A stretch of DNA of 64,000 nt, taken from NCBI GenBank assembly GCA_963931865.1, contig OZ007517.1, forward strand, positions 2,980,164 to 3,044,163. Reading direction: 5' to 3'. A model generated the notes under the pieces. That model made no database searches and was not told the DNA's origin. It saw only the letters and a program-made list of their open reading frames with translations. Positions 1 through 12,341 of the stretch are shown here, in pieces. Both the position numbers and the translations under genes were made by a program. The number at the start of each line of letters is the position of its first letter. Position 1 is the first letter of the stretch. This DNA comes from Axinella damicornis (Eukaryota > Porifera > Demospongiae > Axinellida > Axinellidae).

Positions 1-3000
1 GGTGTAGATACCGGAGTCAGCATCCGTTGTGTTGTCCAGGGTCAGGTTACGACTGACAGAGTAAACATTCTCACCATTAGTTGAGTAGATCTCTGGTATT
101 GTGGGGTCACTGAGGGTGACTCGTGTGTTACTAAATGGCACTCCATTCCTCATCCAGGTGATCTCAGGTGGTGGGATACCAGTGGCTGAGCAGGTGAAGG
201 TCACTGGGTCAGTCTCATTCACAGTATATGTGAAATTAGTTTCCAGAGGAAAGGTGATGTTGGGTATGACTGGAGGAGAACAGATGGTAAGAATTTAAAG
301 TCTTGGATCACGATTCTGTGATAAAAAGTTAGAGACTGACCATGTACAGTGAGTTCAGCAGTTGCAGTATCCTGGCCGGCAGTATTACTAGCTAGACAGA
401 CATATCCACCAGCATCAGAGGGGTCAGCCATTACAATGGTCAGATTGCTCACTATCTCTCTTTCTTCAAAGTCATCACTACTGATCTCAATTGTGTTTGT
501 TTGTGCTATCAACTGGCTACCCATCCTCCACCATGTGATCTGTGGCCTGGGTCGTGCAGTGGCATTGCAGAGGAAGGTGGCTGACTGAGGCTGGACCACT
601 GTCAGGCTCTCTGGAGGCTCAAAGATGGTGGGGACAACTGGGGGAGATGGAAAAACTACAGTTTGGTTGTCCTGCTGTGGTCTATAAATTCAAGTCACAC
701 ATATGGTATGGAGAAACACCCTGGTAGATTGTTTACACATTACCATTCACAAATAGCTCAAAGTCTTGAGTCACAGTGGGTGTCACAGCATTCCCATTGG
801 AGGCCACACAGGTGTAGATACCGGAGTCAGCATCCGTTGTGTTGTCCAGGGTCAGGTTACGACTGACAGAGTAAACATTCTCACCATTAGTTGAGTAGAT
901 CTCTGGTATTGTGGGGTCACTGAGGGTGACTCGTGTGTTACTAAATGGCACTCCATTCCTCATCCAGGTGATCTCAGGTGGTGGGATACCAGTGGCTGAG
1001 CAGGTGAAGGTCACTGGGTCAGTCTCATTCACAGTGTAGGTGAAGTTTGCCGGTGGCATCAGGATGCTCGGAACCACTGCATGAACAAAACAGTAACGAA
1101 GGAATCCATTAACAGCAAATGTTTCATATGCATATACACCAAGGTGGTAGCCCCGGCAAACCCTGGGCTGATGGTCAACATGTCCAGTACACGAGCCATT
1201 GGATTATTCAGCGATGAGTGTATGGAGCTCGCATGGCCAGATCCTTGCCGGCAGTACAGTACTTCCACAAACTCTCAAGGCAGCCTTCAAGATACCGTCG
1301 TTTGAATGGCAAAACAAAAACGTATATGTGGCTATAACTCACCATGCACTGTGAGAGTAGCATTTACTGCATTAGTTCCAGGTTCATTCACAGCCACACA
1401 GCCATAGGCACCAGCGTCAGAGGGTTCTGTGCCTACAATGGTTAGGTTGCTCCTCCTCTCCCTGTCTCCAATTTCCTGTTCCACTATTATGAAATTTCCT
1501 GATTGTGGTTGTAGTAGAGTAAAGTCTGATACTCTAAACCATGCAATTGCTGGCCTGGGTCTGCCAGTAGCCAGGCAGGAGAAAGTGGCATCTTCAGGTT
1601 CAACAACTGTGACATCGTCCGGTGAGTCAAGGATTTGGGCTGCCACTGTGGAAATGAGAGGGATTGATTAAATCTCTCATAACGTACAGGGTATACAATT
1701 TTAATGACTTGCTTACATTGGACAATCAGTTCAAAGTCTTGAGCCATACTTGGTGTCACAGCATTCCCGTTGGAGCCTACACAGGTGTAGGTATCTGAGT
1801 CGTTGTCTCCGGTGTTGCTGATGGTCAGATTGCGACTGACAGAGTAGATATTTCCACCAGTTGTTGGAAACACTTCTGGATCAGACAGATTGCCAAGACT
1901 AATGCGTGGGTCCACATTATCATCTAGGAGAACTCCATTTCTCATCCAGGTGATCTCAGGTGGTGGGATACCAGTGGCTGAGCAGTTGAAGGTCACTGGG
2001 TCAGGCTCATTCACAACATAGGTGAAGTTCACCAGTGGTAACAAGATGCTAGGGACCACTGCACAAATCAAACAGAAACTCGTCACAAAGTAGCTATACA
2101 ATATTAATAGTAGTCTTTTGAAATGGTACAACTATCTCACCATGCACTGTGAGGGTGGCTTGATCCATATCAATTCCAGGTTCGTTCACAGCCTCACAGC
2201 TATAATCACCAGCATCAGAGGGCTGTGTCCCAATGATGGTTAGGTTGCTTCTCCTTTGCCTGTCTCCAATCTCCATGTCCTCAATGATAAAATCTGCCGA
2301 TGGGGGTTGCAGTTGGGCCAAACTGGATAGTCTGTACCATGAAATTGTTGGCCTGGGTCTGCCAGTAGTCAAGCAGGAGAAAGTGGCATTTTCAGTTTCA
2401 ACGACTGTCAGATTGTCTGGTGGGTCAAGGATCTGTGGTGCAACTGCATGTGATATATAGGAAGAGAGATAGTACAACAGCTAAGTGAATAAGGTTGTAG
2501 CCTACCTTGGACAATCAGTTCAAACTCTTGTTCCACACTTGGGGTCACAACGTTCCCATTGGAAACTATACAGGTGTAGGCATCTGAGTCATTGTCCCTG
2601 GTGTTGCTGATTGTCAAGTTACGACTGACAAAGTAGATATTTCCACCAGTTGTTGGAAATACCTCTGGATCAGACAGATTGCCGAGACTAATGCGTGGGT
2701 CCGCATTATCATCTAGGAGTACTCCATTCCTCATCCAGGTGATCTCAGGTGGTGGGATACCAGTGGCTGAGCACACGAATATCACTGGGTCAGTCTCATT
2801 CACAACATAGGTGAAGTTCGCCAGTGGCATCAGGACGCCTGGAACCACTGCATGAACAAAACAGTAACGAAGGAACACTTTCACACCAAAATGTTGCATA
2901 TGCATAGCTACACCAAGATGGTGTATAACTCACCATGCACTGTGAGAGTGGCATTTACTGCATTAGTTCCAGGTTCATTCACAGCCACACAGCCATAGTC

Positions 3001-6000
3001 ACCAGCATCCGAGGGCTCTGTGCTAACAATGGTTAGGTTGCTCCTCCTCTCCCTGTCTCCAATTTCCTGTTCCACAATTGTGAAATTTCCTGATGGTGGT
3101 TGTAATAGAGTAAAGTCTGATAATCTAAACCATGCAATTGCTGGCCTGGGTCTGCCAGTAGCCAGGCAGGAGAAAGTGGCATCTTCAGGTTCAACAACTG
3201 TGACATCGTCCGGTGGGTCAAGGATTTGCGCTGCCACTGTGGAAATGAGAGGGATTGATTAAACTTTCTTGCAATGCACAAGGTAAACAATTATAACAAC
3301 TTGCTTACCTTGGACAATCAGTTCAAAGTCTTGGTCCACACTGGGTGTCACAGCATTCCCATTGGAGGCTACACAGGTGTAGGTATCTAAGTCATTGTCA
3401 CGGGTGCTGCTGATTGTCAGGTTGCGACTGACAGAGTATATAGTTCCACCAGCTGTTGGAAATACCTCTGGATTAGAGGGATTGCCAAGACTAATGCGTG
3501 GGTCCACATTATCATTAAGGAGTACTCCATTCCTCATCCAGGTGATCTCAGGTGGTGGGATACCAGTGACTGAGCACATGAATATCACTGGGTCAGTCTC
3601 ATTCACAACATAGGTGAAGTTTGCTGGTGGCATCAGGATGCTCGGAACCACTGCATTAATGAAGGAATGCTTTCACACCAAATGTTGAATATGCATACAC
3701 CAAGATGGTATATAACTCACCATGCACTGTGAGAGTGGCATTTACTGCATTAGTTCCAGGTTCATTCTCAGCTACACAGCCATAGTCACCAGCGTCAGAG
3801 GGTTCTGTGACAACAATGGTTAGGTTGCTCCTCCTCTCCTCATCTCCAATTTCCTGTTCCACAATTGTGAAATTTCCGGATGGTGGTTGTAGTAGAGTAA
3901 AGTCTGATAATCTAAACCATGCAATTGCTGGCCTGGGTCTGCCAGTAGCCAGGCAGGAGAAAGTGGCATCTTCAGGTTCAACAACCGTGACGTTGTCCGG
4001 TGGGTCAAGGATTTGAGCTGCCACTGTGGAAATGAAAGGGATTTATTAACAATGAACAGGGTATATAATTATAATGACTTGCTTACCTTACGAATCAAAC
4101 AGAATATATATTAGTAGTCTACAGAAATGGTACAACTATCTCACCATGTACTGTGAGGGTGGCTTGATCCATATCAATTCCAGGTTCGTTCACAGCCTCA
4201 CAGCTATAGTCACCAGCATCAGAGGGCTGTGTCCCAATGACGGTTAGGTTGCTTCTCCTTTGCCTGTCTCCAATCTCCATGTCCTCAATGATAAAATCCG
4301 CTGATGGAGATTGCAGTTGTGTCACACTGGATAATCGGTACCAAGAAATTGTTGGCCTAGGTCTGCCAGTGGCCAGGCAGGAGAAAGTGGCATTTTCAGA
4401 TTCAACAACTGTCACATTGTCAGGTGGGTCAAGTATCTGTGGTGCGACTGCATGTGAAAGAGAAAGAGAGAGACTGCATGGCTTTGCAGGGGCATAGAAG
4501 TGAATAAGGTTTTAGCCTACCTTGGACAATCAGTTCAAACTCTTTGTCCACACTGGGTGTCACAGCATTCCCATTGGAGGCTACACAGCTGTAGGTATCT
4601 GAGTCATTGTCCCTGGTGTTGCTGATGGTCAGGTTGCGACTGACAGAGTAGATGTTTCCACCAGTTGTTAGAAGTGCCTCTGGATCAGAGGGATTGCTGA
4701 GACTAATACGTGGGTCCACATTATCATCTAGGAGAACTCCATTCCTCATCCAGGTGATCTCAGGTGGTGGGATACCAGTGGCTGAGCACATGAATATCAC
4801 TGGGTCACTCTCATTCACAACATAGGTGAAGTTTGCCGGTGGCATCAGGATGTTCGGAACCACTGCACGAACAAAACAGTAATAAAGGGATGCATTCGCA
4901 GCAAATGTTTCATATGCATAATAAACCAAGATTGTGGGTGGCTCCAGCACACCCTTGGTGGTCAACATTTCAAGTACGCAAACCATTGGATTATTCAGTA
5001 TGAGTGTATGACAGGATGATCGAGGAGCTCGCATGGCCAGATCCTCGTAGTAGTGCTGTACGTCCTCTGGTTTCAGTGCCGAAGGGCAAATCACAAACTC
5101 TCAAGGCAGTCTTCAAAATACCATTGTTTGAATGGCAAAATAAAAAAGTATATGTGGCTATAACTCACCATGCACTGTGAGAGTGGCATTTACTGCATTA
5201 GTTCCAGGTTCATTCACAGCCACACAGCCATAATCACCAGCGTCAGAGGGTTCTGTGCTAAAAATGGTTAGGTTGCTCCTCCTCTCCCTGCCTCCAATTT
5301 CCTGTTCCACAATTGTGAAATTTCCTGATGGTGGTTGTAGTAGAGTAAAGTCTGATAATCTGAACCATGCAATTGCTGGCCTGGGTCTGCCAGTAGCCAG
5401 GCAGGAGAAAGTGGCATCTTCAGGTTCAACAACCGTGATGTTGTCCGGTAGGTCAAGGATTTGAGCTGCCACTGCGGAAATGAGAGGAATTGGTTAAATG
5501 TCATTAGGGTATACAAATTTAATGACATGCTTACCTTGGACAATCAGTTCAAAGTCTTGGTCCACACTGGGTGTCACAGCATTCCCATTGGAGGCTACAC
5601 AGGTGTAGGTATCTGAGTCATTGTCCCTGGTGTTGCTAATGGTCAGGTTGCGACTGACAGAGTAGATGTTTCCACCAGTTGTTAGAAGTGCCTCTGGATC
5701 AGAGGGATTGCTGAGACTAATACGTGGGTCCACATTATCATCTAGGAGAACTCCATTCCTCATCCAGGTGATCTCAGGTGGTGGGATACCAGTGGCTGAG
5801 CACATGAATATCACTGGGTCAGTCTCGTTCACAACATAGGTGAAGTTTGCCGGTGGGAACAAGATGCTAGGGACCACTGCACAAATCAAACAGAAAAATC
5901 GTCACAAAGCAGCTATACAACAATAGTACACAGAAATGGTACAACTATCTCACCATGTACTGTGAGGGTGGCTGGATCCATATCAATTCCTAGTTCATTC

Positions 6001-7980
6001 ATAGCCACACAGTGATAGGCACCAGCGTCAGAGGGCTGTGTCCCAATGACGGTTAGGTTGCTCCTCCTATCCCCGTCTTCAATCTCCATGTCTTCTATAA
6101 TAAAATCTGCCGATGGGGGTTGCAGTTGGATCAAACTGGATAGTCCGTACCATGAAATTGTTGGTCTGGGTCTGCCAGTGGTCAGGCAGGAGAAAGTGGC
6201 ATTTTCAGTTTCAACGACTGTCACATTGTCAGGTGGATCAAGGATCTGTGGTGCAACTGGAAATGAGACGGGACAATCACAAGTAACTTACTACATTTAA
6301 AGAGATTACTACTGAGTAATCAGAAAAGAATTAACATTACTTTTCCTCTCATTGCAGAGAATATATTCACATTCTTTGTATGAAGCATAATATTACAATA
6401 TTATCATAATATTATGATATGTACAACATGCATAGCAATAAGACACTTACAGTTCACTGTGAGCATAAACTGCTGCAGATCTTGCACTGGACTACCAAAC
6501 ACTGTGTTTGAAGCAACACAGCTATAGTTTCCTGTATCAGCCCTGTTCACTGATGATATTGTGAGAGTAGAGGTCGTATCAAGAAAGCCGTTATTACTCT
6601 CCTCTGTCATTGACTGTATACTAAATCTGGTATCTGAGTCCATGAGTTGAGTAGTGTTCTGGTACCACCATGTGATGTCCACAGCTGGGAATCCTCTGGC
6701 AGCGCATGTGAGATTCACTGGGTCTGTTTCATTAATCAATGTGACTGTAGGCTCTAGTGGAGGTAAAATCTCAGCTGGGGCTATGGAACAAAGAGCAGAA
6801 CCAGAACCAGAACAACATCAATTACGATGAATTGTTCACAGATTGGTAGTTGCAACAGTCACTTTGCTGTTAATACAAGTCTATATAATTTTAGGCAAGA
6901 TTTCTATTCTTATTCTCTTGTCTGCATGCTCACCGTTCACGATAACTGTGAATACTGTTGTGTTCTCTCCAGCTGGATTCACAGCTGTGACCTCATAAGT
7001 ACCGTTGTCCATCGGTGACTGGATGGGGTCACGAACCAGGGTGGATGTGGTAGGGGGAGCTGCAAAGCTGCCGTGGGTGATGATGTTGTTATTTGTGTTG
7101 TTCATTAGCACCTGTCCATCTTCCATCCATGTGACGCTGGTCAGCGGCAAATTGAATCCAGTGATATCCACCATTAAAATCAGAGCGTTATCAACTACGA
7201 TATTCACTGTCTGGTCCGGTGAAGTCATAGGTATGGCTACAGGGGAGAAAGTAGGGATTACACATATATCTTGATCATGCTGTTAGTTTTAATAAATAGC
7301 TAATTATAGCTATGTATTGCTAGCTTCAATATTACTGTAAACTGACCAGTCAGAGGTTCACAACATTTGTTTTTCCAGACTACACAAACAAATCAAATTA
7401 ATAGTCTGATGCCAAACACACAAGGAATGGAATGCTAGTTCCTCTTGTCACAGCAATACACAATATCATTGAGACTACTCCGGGCATGTGACAGATGCTG
7501 TCTCCAACAATAATGGTGTTACTATCATACTACACTGCTTATACATAGAAACCTCATCTACTGGCATCCATGTGACTAATAAACCCTGCACTGGGACACT
7601 AAATCGTATGGCCATCAGGTTTCTAAATCACAGAGATAGTTTGGACTCAGTGTCATAACTATTACATAACTATTACATAATGAACTGTCATAACTATAAC
7701 TATTACATAATGAACTTACTAGCTTGCATGATTTCGATACTGTCCACATCTGTACCCAAATTATTGGTGGTGATACAGATATACACCCCATACTGATTCA
7801 CTGTTGTGATATTGAGAGTAAGATTGCCACTTGTGGGGTCAGGGTTCAGGCGAGTGGTTTCAGCTCCCATAAGCACCCAGGCGTAAGAAATGGGAGAGTC
7901 CCCAGTAGCCATGCACATCAGGCTAACGGACTGGCTGAAGACCACCGGATCTGGTTGCGTAGCTATCCCACTGGGTGGAT
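1..7980 (-). CDS. Large IgSF cell-surface protein, 18-exon Ig cassette array (partial, continues beyond position 1)
   Basis: Each exon encodes one Ig-like domain and is flanked by AG/GT borders in phase 1. Exons in transcript order: 7720-7980, 6934-7236, 6451-6780, 5954-6256, 5535-5876, 5169-5471, 4521-4862, 4145-4447, 3721-4023, 3309-3650, 2934-3236, 2506-2847, 2141-2443, 1717-2058, 1343-1645, 744-1076, 341-637 and 1-269 (cut by the window edge). All internal lengths are multiples of three. From 6256 downward the array mainly alternates a 303-nt type (Cys, GRPRP, W, SDAG.Y.C) with a 342-nt type (Cys, GIPPPEITW, Y.CVASNGN), both I-set-like, with many N-glycosylation sequons. No membrane segment or start is in this interval. 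Because phases match, it may be the continuation of the signal-peptide module at 13.9-18.9 kb across a transposon-filled intron. A role in adhesion or self/non-self recognition is inference from domain content only. Confidence 0.85.
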
Positions 7981-8619
7981 CTGTGGATGCAGTGAAAGAT
8001 ATCAGCTGTTATAGCTGGACATTCAGTGCATGTCATGCAGCGGTGGAGGGTTGGCATGCACTAAATTTATGATACAAGTAACTTTGCCTTTGACTGAGTC
8101 AGCCAAGGTAAGAGTTTGATCTGTCACAACTTTATCCACTATCGATGAAAAATCGGAAGTTGACTTATGGCTATCTTTAGTGAGATTACTAGTAGGACTA
8201 GGTTGCTCTCATTACATAATAATATTATGCTAAATGAATGATAATGCAAGCAGATGAAATGGCATACATGAAGAGATGGACAAACATGTTTACTATCCAC
8301 CCTTCCATAGAGTCACTCCTCAGAACTCCTTCCTAAAGAAGAACTCTTGCTAAGGCAGTCTAACTTCAAAGAATTAAACAAATCTTCGAGATGAGCTAGT
8401 AATCTTTCATGTCATGGTTGCTTTGCCTTGCCTACAGTCTGGTTTATAAAGTGATGATGGTTTAGTCGACACCATTCATTGTTTTGTGTGACAGCACTGC
8501 TATTTAGTACCCTCTTCTGCTACTCTGCTGAGAATGTGCGCTGTGTCACACCGACCCGAACCACTGACACTTCATGCTCAGTAGAAGGAATGTTCTTATA
8601 TCTAATCAACTGGTAGGCT

Positions 8620-8960
8620 ACCTATAGCTGTGGGGGGGGGGGGGGGGGGGGGAATACATTTTCCTCCACCTTCACCCCTAGCACCATGCACCACTGTAAC
8701 TGGACGACTTCAAAAATACAACTTAAAAGAGGTTGCAATAACTACTCACCGGTCTACTAGCTATCTACCATTAGTGGTTGGATACTAATTGCGTGTAGGC
8801 AGGGGTGGCCTTACACGCTAGGCACTGGGTGCTATTGACTTGTAGTGGTTAGATGCTATGGCCTTACACACTAAGGACTGACTCATATCTACACACTTTA
8901 TATATAGGAGGCAGGAGTGGCGTTCCATGCTAGGGACTGGGTGGTATTGACTCATATCTT
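8620..8960. repeat. Dispersed repeat carrying a poly-G tract
   Basis: The reverse complement of the 36.6-36.85 kb family: GGTTGGATACTAATTG, GGGTGGTATTGACTC and a poly-G run at 8631-8652. Confidence 0.65.
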
Positions 8961-9267
8961 AGATAGCTATTGTTTATCAAGACAAATTTAATTGCAGTTA
9001 TACATTAATGTGGCCACTGCGTGCCAAATAATTATCTATAATATTATGTCGTTTTAGTATGATGCAATATAGCCTGCCTTGGTTGTTACATACGTAAATC
9101 ATGACATTCAAACACTACCACAATGTTGATAATTCCCCAGACCACCATAGGTAATAAAACAAAGAGCATGAATTGTCAGAAAAGAGAGACTTTGATGGCC
9201 TATTCCAACTTCATTCCAATAGCTGGGATGTTGGCAGCATTAGTCAGATACGATTGCCACATAGGGT

Positions 9268-9745
9268 GTTACTAAAACCTGGGACGGGACGGGACGGAGG
9301 CGGGACGTCCCGTCCCGTCCCGGCTACTAAAATCCGGGACGCGCATGCGTAACTTTAGGTGCTAAATCATCTACGATGGAGAAAGATGCCCCTGGAGGGG
9401 TACTGATGGTCAAGAGGTCCCTTACAATTAGCGAAGTTATTGAAATCCTGGAGAATGCCGATAACTACAACTGCACTACAGTTCCACCTGCCAAGCCCAA
9501 GCCCAGTATGAATACAGTCAAATACACTTAGCTTTTCTTGACAGAGCAACAGCACTGTGAAGTTGACAGGAGACTGTTCTCAACTCATGTCTCAGCTCTT
9601 GTCGACTGGTCCATGAGGCCTCGAGGAACGGCTACACGTATATAGCCGTCCAAGTTCAAGTTACGCATGCGCGTCCCGGATTTTAGTAGCCGGGACGGGA
9701 CGGGACGTCCCGCCTCCGTCCCGTCCCGTCCCAGGTTTTAGTAAC
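9268..9745. mobile_element. 478-bp fold-back element with 86-bp terminal inverted repeats
   Basis: The left arm 9268-9353 and right arm 9660-9745 are near-perfect inverted copies, beginning GTTACTAAAACCTGGGACG. The arms contain repeated GGGAC/GTCCC motifs. The 300-bp interior is not repetitive and has a 51-codon ATG frame at 9376-9531 (plus). No transposase is present, so the element is non-autonomous. No clear target-site duplication was found. Confidence 0.85.
9376..9531 (+). other. 51-codon open frame inside the fold-back element
   Basis: Starts MEKDAPGGVL and ends at TAG; contains LTISEVIEILENADNY, which reads like coding sequence with a helical motif. It could be a relic of a transposase N-terminus or a captured host fragment. 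No family was recognised and no expression evidence exists. Confidence 0.25.
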
Positions 9746-10597
9746 ATCCGCCACATATGTCGCCACACTTCTGAGCATGCACAATAGTATTTGCATTTAC
9801 CACATCCTTGAAAGAAACCTAATCATTCTACTAGCAATTGAACCAGATAATAGCCAGCAGATAGATTCTCTTGGATACTGAAGGGGGGATGATGGATGCA
9901 CTTTTTGTTTTTGAATTCTCCTCATACCATTAACCAGTTCAGTTAAGCTGCAGTGTGAGAACTAGTCTGGAACTGGAGTAACCACGGAAACAGCAACATT
10001 GAGCTGAATGGAATCCATCATCCCCTCACACAACTCCATCACGCTCCATTTGCTAGCAATTATTTGGTTCTGAACTGGATAATAGCTAACAGATGGATGC
10101 TCATTGAAGCTTGAGGGAGGATAATTAATGATTATGTTGTCTGTAGTGTGAGCTCACTGAAACTGGAGTAATCTCTGTAAGGTTTGATTTTGATTACAAC
10201 TGAGGAGTAAGACGTGCAAGTGTGACATCACTGTATGAGCATCTGCTTGCATGTGTGTAGGACTAGTTGATGGGGTGGAGGGGGGGGGGGGGGAGGGGGG
10301 GAGGGGGGAGGGGGGGGGGGAAGGAGGGGGAAGGGGGGATAAGGACGGTGAATTGCATGGAGAGTGTCTGCAATAGCTAATTAGGCTATTCTGCCCAGTG
10401 CAAAGAACAAGAATAGTGTAGATTCACTACAAGTAGCGAATAATTGCAGGGCTTGGGCCACACTGGGATAGCCTGTATTCATCAAAGTATGGAAGTTGTT
10501 TTATACCTTCACTAATATACCTCCTACAGTAATCCAAACACAATATCTTTTGTTCTGAAACAAGCACAGTTGGTACTACATTCAAACGTGCATACGA

Positions 10598-11222
10598 GTG
10601 AGCACACTGGACCTGAGTGCATTAATTAGGAAGTGATGAGTCATTTCTTACGTTCAATACAGCTTGTCCACTCATCCAAAATAATGCACCCATACATCTG
10701 TGACTTTCTCTCACAGCTTAGTGGGTAGCGTACTCTGGTTCAGTTATCCATCATTGGTATGCATTCCACCGGAACCAACTCAGAATAGGCCATCAACCAC
10801 AATGTTTCATGCACACTGGAGCTGGGTGCATTAATTAGGAAGTGATGAGTCATTTCTTACGTTCAATACAGCTTGTCCACTCATCCGAAATAATGCACCC
10901 ATACATCTGTGACTTTCTCTCACAGCTTAGTGGGTAGCGTACTCTGGTTCAGTTATCCATCATTGGTATGCATTCCACCGGAACCAACTCAGAATAGGCC
11001 ATCAACCACGCACACTGGAGCTGCATGAGTGCATTAATTAGGAAGTGATGAGTCATTTCTTACGTTCAATACAGCTTGTCCACTCATCCGAAATAATGCA
11101 CCCATACATCTGTGACTTTCTCTCACAGCTTAGTGGGTAGCTTACTCTGGTTCAGTTATCCATCATTGGTATGCATTCCACCGGAACCAACTCAGAATAG
11201 GCCATCAACCACAATGTTTCAT
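10598..11222. repeat. Tandem repeat, three units of about 205 bp
   Basis: Each unit runs from a GTGCATTAATTAGGAAG block to a CCATCAACCAC block. The sequence just before it is homologous to the end of intron 6 in the paralogous gene (23142-23257), so this is amplified intron DNA from module 1. Confidence 0.85.
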
Positions 11223-11938
11223 GAAAGATGTTTGGCTATAAGACTACCAAGCGTGAGTGCTTGGTTCATGTTGCTCATGATAAAAGTTTAAGTATGAAAA
11301 CAGAGACAAGGTTGATTAGTGTCCTTTGTTGGTGAATTAGAATGGATTCAGTAATACAATACAGAAGGAACCCTATAAAAGGATGATAACAATACCCGAC
11401 AACATAATGAGTACGGGGTTACTGGTATCACATTCACATGGGAGGTCAGATTATCCGCCCTACTTGTCATCTTACAACTTGGAGTGTGGTCAGTTTCTCA
11501 AAAGATGCCAGTTTCCTTGGTGATGGGCAACAAAATTAATGTGTTGGATCACATGAGGACTATTTTACGATCATGTAGTCCATGGAGACTTAAATTGCTG
11601 AGAGGAGAAGGGGCAAGTGTGGATTGTCTTTTGTTGTGGAAAAATGTCCACCGTGTCACTGATCAGCCTTCACCTCCAGTCCAGAGAAGAGACCACTACA
11701 AACAAAGTGTGGACGTAACAACAAGAAGCCTTGGAAAGCATGTGCAGTGGTACGATGGGCATTGACATGCATGATTCGAGTCTACAAAGTGGTCTAGCTA
11801 TTTTAGCTATTGCACTCATAGGCCAACAGAATACCTATTTGACCAACAAAGTTTGAGGTGAGTTACAGTGAGAGACTCCACTCATTCGTTGCCAGCAATG
11901 TCTCAGTGTATCACTCCATTGTCAACTTCACTTAACAG

Positions 11939-12341
11939 AGGCGGCGCCGCCGGTCCGGCTGGTCCGGCTGGTCCAGCTTTGGCCGGACGACATTTCCAGC
12001 CGACCTGATTATAATATCATGTGCAAGTGTTGTCACGCATAATCTACGCTCGATCGTATATGCAGACTCAGCAATGGCATATGTTTCTCGTCCTAGTTGT
12101 GGGCCTACCATTAAAACTCCACACCAGCCAAGGCCTTTTTCTTTCCCAAAATGGCCATTTGGATGCTACAAGATCTTCCTCATTGCTAAAAATACATGCA
12201 AAAAGTTTCCACCCTTCGCGTGGACAGATCAGCACTTCACACCTCTGTGGAAACGCAGAGTGCCTCCAAACGTGGCAGCACCTTCCATGGTGCACTACGA
12301 TGGTGGGCCGTACCACTTTTTCTATGCCGCTGCTGCCCCTG
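11939..12341. mobile_element. Non-autonomous element with GGCGGCGCCGCC end, copy 1
   Basis: Shares about 350 bp in opposite orientation with 21028-21372, including GCCGGACCAGCCGGACC, a shared CCATTTTGG block and the TATGCCGCTGC end. Open frames crossing it are incidental. Confidence 0.7.

Noticed and set aside
219..5543. Plus-strand and alternative-frame ORFs over the Ig array
   Set aside because: Shadows of the minus-strand Ig exons; they cross the splice borders and show no Ig motif.
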